Source of the DNA: Pontiellaceae bacterium B1224
Lineage (GTDB): Bacteria > Verrucomicrobiota > Kiritimatiellia > Kiritimatiellales > Pontiellaceae
NCBI GenBank assembly: GCA_029432815.1
Contig: JAROBA010000017.1
Coordinates: 1 to 64,000 of the forward strand
DNA: 64,000 bases
Reading direction: 5' to 3'
Part shown: piece after piece, positions 36,632-45,987 of the stretch
Layout of the letters: every line of letters begins with the position of its first letter
Position numbering within the stretch: the first letter of the stretch is position 1
Made by a program: the position numbers and the translations under genes
Notes under the pieces: generated by a model
Database searches by the model: none
What the model was told of the DNA's origin: nothing
Seen by the model: the letters and a program-made list of their open reading frames with translations, nothing else

Positions 36632-37249
36632 CTAATCCGCCATTTGACTTTCCAGCTGTTTAGGATTCTTGGCCTGTTCATCTTTTACATCGCTGTGTTT
36701 GAAGATGATACGGTCCATATTATAGCGCTGGGAGCGACCGGAAATTGTGAGCGTATATTTTTCGCCGGCTTTCAGCTTATAAACCGCCGGCCACTTTTTG
36801 TGCTGCACGTCGAGCTTTTCTGACCAACCCCACCCATCGGCACTGCCGCCATACAGCTTTGTATCAGACGTCAGGATGTCCAGCGGAGTGTTTCCACCAA
36901 CATCGAAGTCTCCTTCCAAGCGCACATAACAATCGTTGCACTTATCAGGGGCCTCGTCTTCCAGCCTTTTATGGCACCGAATCATCAGAGTATAGATTCC
37001 ATCTTTATCCACTGTGAACGTATACTCTAATGGATCCTGAGCAGGCCCGGTGGCCGGTTTATTCCCCGTAAATTCAAAATGACATTCCCCGGTGTATCCC
37101 GCGACCGTCTTTTTTTCCTGCCAGTCACCTTTGGATGATTCGGTGGACTCCGCCTCCATAATCACAAGGCCATCTTTCCCTTTAAATACGGGAGCGGCAA
37201 ACGACGAGCAAACGATGCACACGGTTATTATCGCGATGATTTTTTTCAT
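36632..37249 (-). CDS. Secreted carbohydrate-binding-like beta-sandwich protein
   Basis: 205 residues. Sec signal (about 1-18), then one CBM6/35-like beta sandwich: GLVIMEAESTESSKGDW, PLEYTFTVDKDGIYTLMIR and KLKAGEKYTLTISGRSQRYNMDRIIF. The N-terminal Glu-Ala-Glu and the aromatic positions are typical of sugar-binding modules found beside marine polysaccharidases. It follows the DUF5060 glycosidase gene by 13 bp on the same strand with its own AGGAGAG, so the two form an operon. Confidence 0.8.
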   Translation of the reverse strand: MKKIIAIITVCIVCSSFAAPVFKGKDGLVIMEAESTESSKGDWQEKKTVAGYTGECHFEFTGNKPATGPAQDPLEYTFTVDKDGIYTLMIRCHKRLEDEAPDKCNDCYVRLEGDFDVGGNTPLDILTSDTKLYGGSADGWGWSEKLDVQHKKWPAVYKLKAGEKYTLTISGRSQRYNMDRIIFKHSDVKDEQAKNPKQLESQMAD

Positions 37250-37262
37250 TCAGCCTCTCCTG

Positions 37263-39593
37263 TTATTTTTTTATGACCACAACCCAGTCCTGCGCAGCAT
37301 CGGCGGGAGGCAGGCCCAATGCCTGAACCTCTCCAGCTTTGATCGACTTTACCGATCCGCGTTGCAGATTTCCGCCAGTCCGCGGATTAAACCAAAATAC
37401 ATCGAACGCGCCCGATGCATCGGACAGATCCAACGAAGCCCCCTCGCCCGTTCGAAGATATACCAGGTAGAACGCGTCCGGCTTCGCAAGACAGTAGGCG
37501 CTGTTGTTATTCTCCGGATTTCCAACCAACGCATTGGCATTGATCATTTCCCAGAACGGCACGTTTTCATCCTGAAAGAAATTGAGTGCAATGCGGCTGT
37601 AGTCCCAGGTTTGATCGCGGCTCCGCCAGTTTTCCGCCAGCAGATCATTTTCCGGAAGGCGGTAACCGAAATAATATTCGACGCCGGTACCGCCGGCCAT
37701 CAGGGTTCCCCACAATACTTCCGCACGAATTTCATCAATGGTCGGAACTTTGAGCGGCCGCTTACCCTTATTGATTTCAACCAGCGCCTCAGCCATACCA
37801 GGCCAATCCGGATCCGGCGGGGTACCCGAGCCTGCATTTCCGGCCTCGTCGAACGCCACGATCCACGGATGTCCGGATGCTTCCGACTTCGTGACCCACT
37901 TCAGTGTGTCTTCATGCGTTTTTGCCACATCGCTGTTTTGGATGGAGACCCCGGACAGTGCATCTTCACGACCGACAAACCAGTCATACACCTTGTCCTG
38001 CTGATTCGGGTAGGTGTGCAACACGAGATTATGCCCATAAGGATCGGTGTTCCGAATATAGGAAATCTGCGGATCGAGTTCATCCAGCTCCTGCGTATTT
38101 TCTTCGCCGAGGTTCCAGTTTAATGCGAGGTTATGCCCGAAACGAGCAATCATTTCGCGCAGATAGGCCTCCCGTTCAACGCCGAATTTTCCGCTGTCCA
38201 GAGCATTATTTTTGCCTTGTTCGTTCTTCCCGCGCAGATCGTCATTTTCGGTTTCCTGCAGCTTAAAGTGCAGATACATGCCCTCCGCTGTTCCATGATC
38301 AAAAACAATGCCCCACTGATCCAGTTTTGAGCAATCGAAATGGAGCTTGTCCTCGCGAGCTACATGCGGCCAAACGTTGTCGCCGTCACCACCGGCATTA
38401 TAGGTCAGGAAAGAAAATGCATTCACCCCTTTATCCGACAAGTAGTTTACGGCACCAATCAAGCCCTTCCCCTTGCCGCCCTGCCAGGTCGGATCACCCT
38501 CGTTCCAATCCTTGGAATGAGGTGCAAAGGTTTTCAACGGCACGTTTTTCTTGTTAGCCACTGTGTTGTCAAAGTCGGCGTATCCCAACAGGGTTTCCGG
38601 CGCATCGGCCCCGGCTTTCAGGAACCATTCACCGGAATCCGCATAACGTAAATAGCGGGTTCCAGTATGCTGCAGGCGGCCTTTACCTCGTAAATCGCGC
38701 CCGGACTTATCGGATGCCCCAACGATGAACTCACCTTCAATGCCATCATATTCCGTTCCATCAAAAGCAATTGAATAGTTCCATGTGCCCGCTTTATCGG
38801 GAGAGAGATGCGCACGCCATTTTGTTCCGGACTCGGCCGAGGTTTCCCCGGCATTGCCGTCTGCGGCAAAATAGCCCGGCACCACATATTCAGGCTCTCC
38901 TGATTCATGCACAAAAGTCACATCCATGCGGCGATCAACAAACGGATTTGGTTTGTTATCGAGCTCGTGTGCATACGGCCCGTCCAGCGTCAGCGTCACC
39001 TTATGCCATTTTTTAAGATCCCCCGAAACGACAACCGTTCCATCTCCATCTGGCAATCGTTTCCCATGCAACGGAGCGAGCGCCACCGAATTCACCGTTG
39101 ATTTTGTGGTTGCTGCAACGAGCGGCTCACCGCCATCAACCGGGATAAACTGCAGAAATGCCCAACGTGCCCGGCTCCACTCCTTGCCATCGGCCGAAGC
39201 AATCGCTCCCTTCACCCGAACCATGTCACCATCATGGATCGTCACCTTTTTCCAGACTTTGGAAAAAACGGCTCCCTCTTCATACGTCTCCGTGCTGATC
39301 GGACACGTTACTTTGCCCAGACTGCCGGATTCGATCAGGACCTCAAAACCGGACTGCCCATCATTTTCGCCGACCATCTGGAGAACCACATCGTAGACTC
39401 CATCGCGAAAAGGAAATACCAGACTGGCCGAACCGGTCTGATCCTTATCCGGATTCACAGCCAGCCACTTGCCTTTGTCCTTATAAAAACCGCTCTCGAT
39501 TGAAAAATTAACTGCTGAAATTTTTCCAACCTCTGGAAGCTCCGCCCACACAACCCCGGTCGCCAATACGATCCATGATAGCATTCTTAACAT
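37263..39593 (-). CDS. Secreted DUF5060-type glycoside hydrolase
   Basis: 776 residues. Signal peptide 1-19 (MLRMLSWIVLATGVVWA). Then an N-terminal sugar-binding sandwich (about 25-165), a DUF5060 domain (about 185-285) and a (beta/alpha)8 barrel (about 300-680). The barrel begins GTRYLRYADSGEWFLKAG, has NWNLGEENTQ (probable acid/base Glu) and WIVAFDEAGNAG (probable nucleophile Glu). The C-terminal sandwich has FDVFWFNPRTGG. Relatives act on algal or plant glycans. The ten codons upstream are unlikely because GGGAG precedes the ATG at 39593. Four palindrome copies inside (38503, 39250, 39524 and a degenerate one near 37520). Confidence 0.85.
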   Translation of the reverse strand: MLRMLSWIVLATGVVWAELPEVGKISAVNFSIESGFYKDKGKWLAVNPDKDQTGSASLVFPFRDGVYDVVLQMVGENDGQSGFEVLIESGSLGKVTCPISTETYEEGAVFSKVWKKVTIHDGDMVRVKGAIASADGKEWSRARWAFLQFIPVDGGEPLVAATTKSTVNSVALAPLHGKRLPDGDGTVVVSGDLKKWHKVTLTLDGPYAHELDNKPNPFVDRRMDVTFVHESGEPEYVVPGYFAADGNAGETSAESGTKWRAHLSPDKAGTWNYSIAFDGTEYDGIEGEFIVGASDKSGRDLRGKGRLQHTGTRYLRYADSGEWFLKAGADAPETLLGYADFDNTVANKKNVPLKTFAPHSKDWNEGDPTWQGGKGKGLIGAVNYLSDKGVNAFSFLTYNAGGDGDNVWPHVAREDKLHFDCSKLDQWGIVFDHGTAEGMYLHFKLQETENDDLRGKNEQGKNNALDSGKFGVEREAYLREMIARFGHNLALNWNLGEENTQELDELDPQISYIRNTDPYGHNLVLHTYPNQQDKVYDWFVGREDALSGVSIQNSDVAKTHEDTLKWVTKSEASGHPWIVAFDEAGNAGSGTPPDPDWPGMAEALVEINKGKRPLKVPTIDEIRAEVLWGTLMAGGTGVEYYFGYRLPENDLLAENWRSRDQTWDYSRIALNFFQDENVPFWEMINANALVGNPENNNSAYCLAKPDAFYLVYLRTGEGASLDLSDASGAFDVFWFNPRTGGNLQRGSVKSIKAGEVQALGLPPADAAQDWVVVIKK

Positions 39594-39944
39594 TCGCTCA
39601 CTCCCTTCGTCTGAGTCTCTCAACAGTACGCATAACTCACGGAATTTAGTCTATATTACTGAGGTTTTCTAAACAATTAATCACGGATGTGCATAAAAAA
39701 CGGCACATGAGAGGGGAAGATTCTCATGCACCGTTCGGACATCCCATGATGTCTCTGAGATCAATGATTCATCATAGCCGCTTTTTTTATAACTCGAAAG
39801 TTTCGCTTGCGACCTTCGTGATTTTTTTAAATCATCATGTGATGACTGTAGAACGACGCAACCTGAAAAATATTGTTCTGAAATGCTGACACAAAAAACG
39901 CCCGCAGGTTTCACGGACGTTTTCGCAAATTATTTGGAAAGGAG
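39594..39944. other. Intergenic region, no gene
   Basis: 350 bp. It holds a 7-bp inverted repeat CATGAGA / TCTCATG around 39705-39728 and the terminator at its right end. Short frames are present but lack any coding evidence. It presumably carries the promoter of the glycosidase operon. Confidence 0.5.
39892..39922 (-). terminator. Terminator of the DUF6941-like gene
   Basis: Minus strand AACGTCCG-TGAAACCTG-CGGGCGTT followed by TTTTTTG; 8-bp stem with one G-U pair. Confidence 0.8.
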
Positions 39945-40352
39945 TCAGGCCACCTCAGGCCGCGGCATTTCCCGAACCCGCAGCGGCAGCGATGCCAGCG
40001 CAATGCCATCGATGGTCAAATTAATCTGATAATCTGCAAATTCATCGAATTTCACATTTTGGAAATTAAGGATGAGGTTCACGGCAACAGATCCGATATC
40101 CGCGCCCATTCTGGGGTTCACATCCCCTTCCATGGGTTTGAACACCGGAATGCCATCGGGATTTACCAACTCCAATTTAACCCCATGGCGGCCCTCTTCC
40201 ATTTTATCGAACCGAATACGCAGCGCAATGGCGCAGGCCGGATGCATCACTGGAAGTTTCCCCGCGTAGATTTGATCAAAAGTGCCGAGCAGGTTCAGCT
40301 TCCCATGGTTATCCGTCGCGGCATCGCACAATGCAAATACTTCAATTTTCAT
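39945..40352 (-). CDS. DUF6941-like cytosolic protein
   Basis: 135 residues. Start at the ATG with GGAG seven bases upstream; the frame is open two codons more to a TTG. It begins MKIEVFALCDAATDNHGKLN and continues GTFDQIYAGKLPVMHPACAI, the pattern of a small family found in many phyla with no known function. The all-beta appearance suggests an immunoglobulin-like fold. Monocistronic with its own terminator. Confidence 0.8.
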   Translation of the reverse strand: MKIEVFALCDAATDNHGKLNLLGTFDQIYAGKLPVMHPACAIALRIRFDKMEEGRHGVKLELVNPDGIPVFKPMEGDVNPRMGADIGSVAVNLILNFQNVKFDEFADYQINLTIDGIALASLPLRVREMPRPEVA

Positions 40353-40473
40353 ATCCAATCTCCATAGCTAAACGGTAGGCGATGGTTTCAATGGAAGAAA
40401 GTTAAATAGTCGAAAGTTTGGTATTTACACTTTTCCCCTGGCTGAATTCCCAGTTTCAGCTTTCAAGTTTCAT

Positions 40474-42165
40474 TCAATCCGTAACCGCGCCTTCTGAAGC
40501 CGGCCCGACCAGCCGGGCATATTTCCCGAGCGCACCGGATTTATGTTTCGGGCGTGGTTGTTTCCAGGCATTGGAACGCCGCTCCAGCTCTACTTTTGAA
40601 ATTTTAAGTTCAATCGAGCGTCTGTTCGCATCGATTGAAATGACATCCCCATTCTTCACCAGAGCCAACGGCCCGCCCACAAAAGCTTCCGGCGTGATAT
40701 GCCCGATCACGAAACCATGGCTTCCGCCGGAAAAACGGCCATCCGTAATCAGCGCAACATCATTGCCCAGCCCGCGCCCCATGATGGCCGAGGTCGGCGA
40801 AAGCATTTCGCGCATGCCCGGTCCTCCCTGCGGACCTTCATATCGGATCACAACCACATGGCCTGCTTTTACGGAACCGTCCAGAATTTTCTTCAGCGCC
40901 TGCTCTTCCGAATTATAGACGATCGCCTTACCTTCAAACTGCATTCCCTGTTTACCCGAAATTTTGGCCACGGCACCATCGGGTGCCAAGTTTCCTTTAA
41001 GCACCACCAGGTGACCCTGCTTTTTCACCGGACGACTGAACGGGCGGATGATGTCCTGCTTTTTCGGATAGGGTTTCACTAACGCCAGATTCTGTTTCAG
41101 TGTCTTCCCGGTCACCGTCATGCAATCACCATCGATCAGGCCCTCTTTCATCAGGCGAACCATCAGCGGAGCAACGCCGCCGATGGCAGCGAGATCAGCC
41201 ATCACATACTTCCCACTGGGTTTTAGGTCCGCCAACACCGGAACCTTTTTTCCAACGGCGGTAAAGTCGGCCAGCTTAAGGCGCACCTTGGCAGACTTTG
41301 CCATCGCCAGCAGGTGGAGCACCGCATTGGTTGACCCTCCCAAAGCCATCACCACCGCAATGGCATTCAGGAATGCAGTGCGCGTCATGATGTCTGAAGG
41401 CTTTATGCCCCGTTCAATCAGATGCAGCACCGCCCGGCCGGCCGCATGTGCTTCTTCTGATTTCTCCCGGGAGGCTGCGACCCGTGATGAACTGTTCGGT
41501 AGGCTCATGCCCATGGCCTCGATCGCCGATGCCATCGTGTTGGCCGTGTACATTCCGCCACAGGAACCTTCGCCCGGGATGGCGGCCCGTTCAATTTGGG
41601 TCAGCTCCTGCGAGGTGATTTCTCCCTTGGCATGCTGCCCCACGGCTTCAAAAACAGATACAATATCGATATCCTTGCCGCAATAGCACCCCGGTTTAAT
41701 ACTGCCACCATACACAAAAACCGACGGACGGTTCAGCCGCGCCAAGGCAATCAGGCACCCCGGCATATTTTTATCGCACCCACCGAAAGCCACCACACCA
41801 TCAAACCCTTCACAGGCCGTGACTGCTTCAATGGAATCGGCGATAATTTCACGGGACACCAACGAATATTTCATGCCCTCAGTTCCCATGGAAATTCCAT
41901 CGGATATAGAAATCGTATTAAACAGAACGGATTTGCCGCCGGCCACGGCAACGCCCTTTTCGGCCTCCGCCGCCAACCGGTTAATATGCATGTTGCAGGG
42001 CGTGACCATATTCCAGGTGGACGCAATACCGACCTGCGGTTTTTTAAAGTCGGCATCGCTGAAACCGACGGCACGTAGCATCGCGCGACTTGGAGCGCGT
42101 TCCACCCCATCAACAACGGTTGAAGAAAAGGGACGTTTATCTTTCCCGAATGTTTTTGCACTCAT
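40474..42165 (-). CDS. ilvD: Dihydroxy-acid dehydratase
   Basis: 563 residues, ILVD/EDD family. Iron-sulfur dehydratase of valine, leucine and isoleucine synthesis. Cys ligands in CDKNMPGC and GSCGGMYTANTM, preceded by TPCNMH. Further hallmarks: GGSTNAVLHLLAMA, GGPGMREMLSPTSAIMGRG and TDGRFSGGSHGFVIGH. No leader peptide or T-box is visible. A palindrome variant at 40562 is read SNAWK near the C-terminus. Confidence 0.98.
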   Translation of the reverse strand: MSAKTFGKDKRPFSSTVVDGVERAPSRAMLRAVGFSDADFKKPQVGIASTWNMVTPCNMHINRLAAEAEKGVAVAGGKSVLFNTISISDGISMGTEGMKYSLVSREIIADSIEAVTACEGFDGVVAFGGCDKNMPGCLIALARLNRPSVFVYGGSIKPGCYCGKDIDIVSVFEAVGQHAKGEITSQELTQIERAAIPGEGSCGGMYTANTMASAIEAMGMSLPNSSSRVAASREKSEEAHAAGRAVLHLIERGIKPSDIMTRTAFLNAIAVVMALGGSTNAVLHLLAMAKSAKVRLKLADFTAVGKKVPVLADLKPSGKYVMADLAAIGGVAPLMVRLMKEGLIDGDCMTVTGKTLKQNLALVKPYPKKQDIIRPFSRPVKKQGHLVVLKGNLAPDGAVAKISGKQGMQFEGKAIVYNSEEQALKKILDGSVKAGHVVVIRYEGPQGGPGMREMLSPTSAIMGRGLGNDVALITDGRFSGGSHGFVIGHITPEAFVGGPLALVKNGDVISIDANRRSIELKISKVELERRSNAWKQPRPKHKSGALGKYARLVGPASEGAVTD

Positions 42166-42367
42166 CAGGTATGCCTCCGTAATTTCGGTCAGTCTAGAAG
42201 GCTTTCACGGTGTTGCAACCCATTTTTAAGAGGAATTCCCAGGTTTGGAAAATCGCCTTGCCACGCATTGAAATTTCTCATGTTTGATACCCCTTGGTTC
42301 CAGCACTCTCGACTTACTGGCAAAAAACACCAGAGTTTACAGCACAACGCTCTTTTTTTGAAGCTTC

Positions 42368-42383
42368 TGGCACACTGTTTGCA
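42368..42383 (+). promoter_or_regulatory. Sigma-54 promoter of the micro-protein gene
   Basis: TGGCAC-N5-TTGCA with the GG and GC dinucleotides exactly ten bases apart, matching the -24/-12 consensus. Predicted start near 42394, 24 bases before the ATG of the 30-residue frame. An upstream CTGG-N9-CCAG repeat (about 42319-42335) could bind an activator. I found no other such site in the window. Confidence 0.7.
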
Positions 42384-42417
42384 TGAGACTAGGGACAGCA
42401 CAAGTTAAGGGGTTCAC

Positions 42418-42510
42418 ATGAAAACATGGTCAATAGTTGCAGTGGAAGTCTCGATGGCCCTGACCGGCATTGCGATGATCGGTCTAATGGTACTCGTGGC
42501 ATTGAGTTAA
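42418..42510 (+). CDS. 30-residue membrane micro-protein
   Basis: The frame encodes MKTWSIVAVEVSMALTGIAM and ten more residues ending VLVALS, a single transmembrane helix with one N-terminal Lys and little else. AAGGGG lies about seven bases before the ATG. It sits behind a near-perfect sigma-54 promoter and in front of a long inverted repeat, so promoter, frame and terminator form a complete small unit. No family recognised. Size and topology recall regulatory membrane peptides, which is inference. Confidence 0.6.
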   Translation: MKTWSIVAVEVSMALTGIAMIGLMVLVALS

Positions 42511-42530
42511 TTTAAGGGATATTCTCCCGT

Positions 42531-42587
42531 GGTTCCAATGATTGGAAAAAATCCTCCTCCCGGATTTCCAATCATTGGAACCTTTTT
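42531..42587. terminator. Long hairpin made of two inverted palindrome copies
   Basis: GGTTCCAATGATTGGAAA (42531-42548) and TTTCCAATCATTGGAACC (42565-42582) are perfect 18-bp inverted copies around a 16-base loop, followed by TTTTTATA. Each arm contains one dispersed palindrome. It can terminate the micro-protein transcript. The right arm also contains the last codons of the minus-strand deaminase gene (TTC CAA TGA, Phe-Gln-stop). Confidence 0.85.
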
Positions 42588-43819
42588 ATATACGCGCGGG
42601 CTTCGTCGATGATTTCCGCCTCGCCCTCCACATGCCCGCCCTGCATCAGTATTTTCCCATCGCATATCACCGTATCAATGCAGGTTGAGTCCGCACTGTA
42701 GACCAGATCGTCGATCAGGTTATACCCGGGAACAAGCCGCGGGTTATTCAGATCTATCAGCACACAATCTGCAAGTTTTCCCTCGGCAATTTCGCCACAG
42801 TCCAATCCCAAGGCCGCAGCCCCGTTGCCGGTGGCCATCTTAAACACCGCTTCAGCCGGAAGAACCGTCGGATCGTCGTGGAGCAGTTTGGCCTGCAACG
42901 CGGCGATCTTCATTTCCTCCAGCATGCAAAGATTATTATTTGAAGAGGCCCCATCCGTTCCAAGCGAAAGGTCAACTCCGGCCTGCAGAAGGCGAAGATA
43001 TGGGAAACGCCCCGAAGCCAGCTTCATATTGGAAACCGGATTATGCACTACTTTCACCCGATATCGGGCCAGCAGTTCAATCTCATTATCCGTCACATGA
43101 ATCACATGTGCCGCAATCACATTCGGACCCAGCACACCAATTTTTTCCAACCATTGGACGGGACGCAGACCATGCAGTTGCAGACAGTCGTCCACTTCCT
43201 TCTGTGTTTCTGAAAGATGAATGTGAAACAGAAGACCGTGTTCATCCGCGAAGGCCTTGCCCCATTTCAATGAACTTTCAGAAACGGTGTAAATTGCATG
43301 CAGCCCCAGCGCAAACCCGATCCGGTCGGAATAGGTTTTTGATTCTTCGAAAAGTTTCACCGCCTGCTCGCGCTCAGCGCGAGCCCGCTCTTCATCGTTC
43401 AAATCAATGAAGACCGATGAGAGTACCGCACGCAGTCCCATCTCTTCCACCGCTCGGGCCACGCCGTGGTAATGCCAATACATATCGTTAAAACAGGTGG
43501 TGCCGGACTTAATCATTTCCAGACAGGCCAATCTCGCTCCATGATAAATATCCTCTTCCGAGAGCTTAGCCTCCAGCGGCCAGATATAGTTTGTCAGCCA
43601 GTCGTGCAGCTCCAGATCATCTGCATAGCTGCGCATCAGCGTCATCGACGCATGCGTATGCATATTAACAAATCCGGGAATAATGGCTTTCCCGTTTCCA
43701 TCAACCACCTCCGCGCCCTCAGCCTGAAGCCCCTCTCCCAGTTCACTGAAACGGTTACCTTCAATCCGGACATCAATTTTCGATCCATTCAATTCTACAT
43801 TTTTAATTAATAGACCCAT
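42572..43819 (-). CDS. mtaD: 5-methylthioadenosine / S-adenosylhomocysteine deaminase
   Basis: 415 residues, amidohydrolase superfamily. Metal ligands: HTHASMTLMRSYADDLELHDWL near residue 50 (HxH), His in HIHLSETQKEVDDC, His in IAAHVIHVTD, and Asp in LGTDGASSNNNLCM. The lid motif ...LEEMK matches the MtaD/TrzN-like subgroup that deaminates MTA and SAH to inosyl derivatives. Fits with ahcY 6 kb away as part of SAM by-product recycling. The stop codon lies in the centre of a palindrome copy. Confidence 0.93.
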   Translation of the reverse strand: MGLLIKNVELNGSKIDVRIEGNRFSELGEGLQAEGAEVVDGNGKAIIPGFVNMHTHASMTLMRSYADDLELHDWLTNYIWPLEAKLSEEDIYHGARLACLEMIKSGTTCFNDMYWHYHGVARAVEEMGLRAVLSSVFIDLNDEERARAEREQAVKLFEESKTYSDRIGFALGLHAIYTVSESSLKWGKAFADEHGLLFHIHLSETQKEVDDCLQLHGLRPVQWLEKIGVLGPNVIAAHVIHVTDNEIELLARYRVKVVHNPVSNMKLASGRFPYLRLLQAGVDLSLGTDGASSNNNLCMLEEMKIAALQAKLLHDDPTVLPAEAVFKMATGNGAAALGLDCGEIAEGKLADCVLIDLNNPRLVPGYNLIDDLVYSADSTCIDTVICDGKILMQGGHVEGEAEIIDEARAYIKRFQ

Positions 43820-43925
43820 TCGAATTCCCCAACTATTTAATCCAGATTTATATCAGCTCTTTTAAACGTTAAATTGCCCGGGACGTCCTATCAACCACCA
43901 ACTATCAACCAACAACCGATTTATC

Positions 43926-43940
43926 TTCCAACCGTTGGAA
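43926..43940. repeat. Dispersed palindrome upstream of the kinase/nucleotidyltransferase gene
   Basis: Perfect TTCCAANNNTTGGAA (centre CCG), 41 bp before the start codon. Preceded at 43885-43918 by a low-complexity stretch of CAACCA/CAACTAT words. Confidence 0.8.
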
Positions 43941-43980
43941 AAGAATTGCTTTAATGCAACCTTTATCAAGGAGAATACAT

Positions 43981-45900
43981 ATGAAGCTTTTTGTACCGGG
44001 AAGAATCTGTCTGTTTGGGGAACACTCCGACTGGGCCGGCGGGTATCGACGAATTAATGCAGATATCGAAAAAGGCTCTGCACTCATCGTCGGAACCAAT
44101 CAGGGTCTTTATGCGGATGTCAAACCCCACCCCGACAAACTGATACTGAAAGCGTGCTTCGAAGACGGACGGCGCAAAGGTCCGTTCGAAATTCCGATGG
44201 AACGCGAAGCATTATTGAAAGAAGCCATGAAGGGCGGCTTCACCAGCTATGCCGCCGGTGTTGCTTATCAAATCCTGACGCACTATCGGGTACGCGGTCT
44301 TGAGATCGATAACTACCACACCGATCTGCCCCTCCAGAAAGGGCTCTCCTCTTCGGCAGCCATCTGTGTGCTGGTCGCCCGCGCCTTTAACCGGCTGTAT
44401 GACCTGAAGATGACTGTGCGCGGTGAAATGGAATATGCCTATCTCGGCGAAATCACCACGCCCTCACGCTGCGGGCGTCTGGATCAGGGATGTGCCTACG
44501 GCAACCGCCCTGTTAAAATGATTTTTGATGGAGACCGGTTGGATGTGGAAGAATTGAATGTTCCCCAACCACTCCACTATGTGATCGTCGATCTGAAAGC
44601 GTTCAAAGACACGAAGGAAATTCTGGCGAAGCTGAACCAGTGCTATCCCTTCGCCGAAGACGATGTGCAGAAAAAAGTGCAGGAATATCTGGGGCCGCTC
44701 AATGCCGAGATTAACAGCCGCGCTTCAGAGGCCATCCGTTTAGGCGATGCAGAGACCGTCGGAAAGCTGATGAGCGAGGCGCAGGCAAAATTTGATGAAC
44801 ATCTGCAACCGGCCTGCCCATCCCAGCTCACCTCGCCGGTACTGCATAAACTGCTTGCTTATGAACCGCTTCAGGAATATGTGCTCGGCGGCAAAGGCGT
44901 CGGCTCGCAGGGCGATGGCACCGCCCAGTTTCTCGTTAAAGACGAGGCCGCCCAAAACAAGGTCATCGAGATCATTGAACGCGACCTGAAAATGCCTTGC
45001 ATGAAACTTGATATTGAGTCGGTAAACCGCCTACGCAAAGCCGTCATTCCGGCGGCCGGCTTCGGCAACCAGCTATTCCCGTCTACCAAAACGCTGAAGA
45101 AAGAAATGTTCCCGATCATCGATCGCGATGGACGAGCCAAGCCCGTAATTATGGCCATTGTTGAGCAGGTGCTGGAGGCCGGGATTGAAGAGGTCGGGAT
45201 TATTATTCAGGAGGCGGACCGCGAACTGTTTGAAGATTTCTTCCACAAACATCTGGCTGTGGAGCATGCGAACAAACTTTCAAAAGAAGATCAGCGCTAT
45301 ATGCAACACATCATGGATATCGGGAACAAGGTGACCCTCCTGATTCAGGAATCGCAGGAAGGATTCGGCCATGCCGTGTACTGCGCTAAAGACTGGGTGG
45401 GCAACGAACCGTTTATCCTGATGCTGGGCGACCACCTGTTTGCATCCGATACCGACACTCCCTGCATCCAGCAGCTGATTGAGCTTTATGAAAAGACAGG
45501 ACGAAGTGTCGTTGGCTTGCGAGAAACACCTGCTGAAAAAGTGAAACAGTTCGGCTGTGCTACGGGTGTTTGGGAGGAAACAAATAAACTATCCATCACG
45601 GAATTTGCTGAAAAGCCATCGGTTGAATACGCCAGGGAACATCTGGAAACGCAAAACGTGAAAGATGACCACGTCCTTACCATCTTCGGGCAATACATTC
45701 TGACCCCGCACATTTTCCAACTGTTGGAAGAAAACATCAGCCGGAAAATGCGTGAAGGCGGCGCATTCCAACTCACCTCCTGTCTGGACCGACTACGCCA
45801 GGAAGAAGGGTTTGTCGGTCTGCGCATCAAAGGACGCCGTTTTGACATCGGCAACCCGGAAGACTACCGCCAGACGATTATTGACTATCAGAATTCGTAG
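43981..45900 (+). CDS. GHMP kinase - UTP-type sugar nucleotidyltransferase fusion
   Basis: 639 residues. The N-terminal GHMP kinase (about 1-345) starts with GRICLFGEHSDWAGGYR and has the ATP loop LPLQKGLSSSAAICV and GGKGVGSQGDGTAQF. The C-terminal half (about 348-639) is a GalU-type nucleotidyltransferase with AVIPAAGFGNQLFPSTKTLKKEMFP split over the loop, MLGDHLF, FAEKP and GRRFDIGNPEDY. Together they could phosphorylate a free sugar at C1 and then charge it to UDP-sugar, like plant salvage enzymes or Fkp in the opposite domain order. The sugar is unknown. AAGGAG before ATG 43981 rules out the earlier ATG at 43954. Confidence 0.88.
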   Translation: MKLFVPGRICLFGEHSDWAGGYRRINADIEKGSALIVGTNQGLYADVKPHPDKLILKACFEDGRRKGPFEIPMEREALLKEAMKGGFTSYAAGVAYQILTHYRVRGLEIDNYHTDLPLQKGLSSSAAICVLVARAFNRLYDLKMTVRGEMEYAYLGEITTPSRCGRLDQGCAYGNRPVKMIFDGDRLDVEELNVPQPLHYVIVDLKAFKDTKEILAKLNQCYPFAEDDVQKKVQEYLGPLNAEINSRASEAIRLGDAETVGKLMSEAQAKFDEHLQPACPSQLTSPVLHKLLAYEPLQEYVLGGKGVGSQGDGTAQFLVKDEAAQNKVIEIIERDLKMPCMKLDIESVNRLRKAVIPAAGFGNQLFPSTKTLKKEMFPIIDRDGRAKPVIMAIVEQVLEAGIEEVGIIIQEADRELFEDFFHKHLAVEHANKLSKEDQRYMQHIMDIGNKVTLLIQESQEGFGHAVYCAKDWVGNEPFILMLGDHLFASDTDTPCIQQLIELYEKTGRSVVGLRETPAEKVKQFGCATGVWEETNKLSITEFAEKPSVEYAREHLETQNVKDDHVLTIFGQYILTPHIFQLLEENISRKMREGGAFQLTSCLDRLRQEEGFVGLRIKGRRFDIGNPEDYRQTIIDYQNS

Positions 45901-45905
45901 AATTC

Positions 45906-45944
45906 GGTTTGGTGTTTGGTGTTTGGTGTTTGGTGTTTGGTGTT
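45906..45944. repeat. Heptamer tandem repeat (TTTGGTG)5
   Basis: Five exact tandem units of TTTGGTG immediately after the kinase/nucleotidyltransferase stop codon, followed by a second low-complexity part (ATCAACCGCCAACATCAAAC) up to about 45985. No terminator is visible between this gene and the convergent transferase. Confidence 0.95.
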
Positions 45945-45987
45945 ATTTTTTTACTATCAACCGCCAACATCAAACTCCAAACTGCGT

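Noticed and set aside
39681-39914. 77-codon minus-strand frame in the 39.6-39.9 kb gap
   Set aside because: Overlaps a terminator, shows no coding pattern and has no start signal.
45906-45985. CRISPR-like array
   Set aside because: The units are contiguous 7-mers without spacers, so it is a tandem repeat and not a CRISPR.
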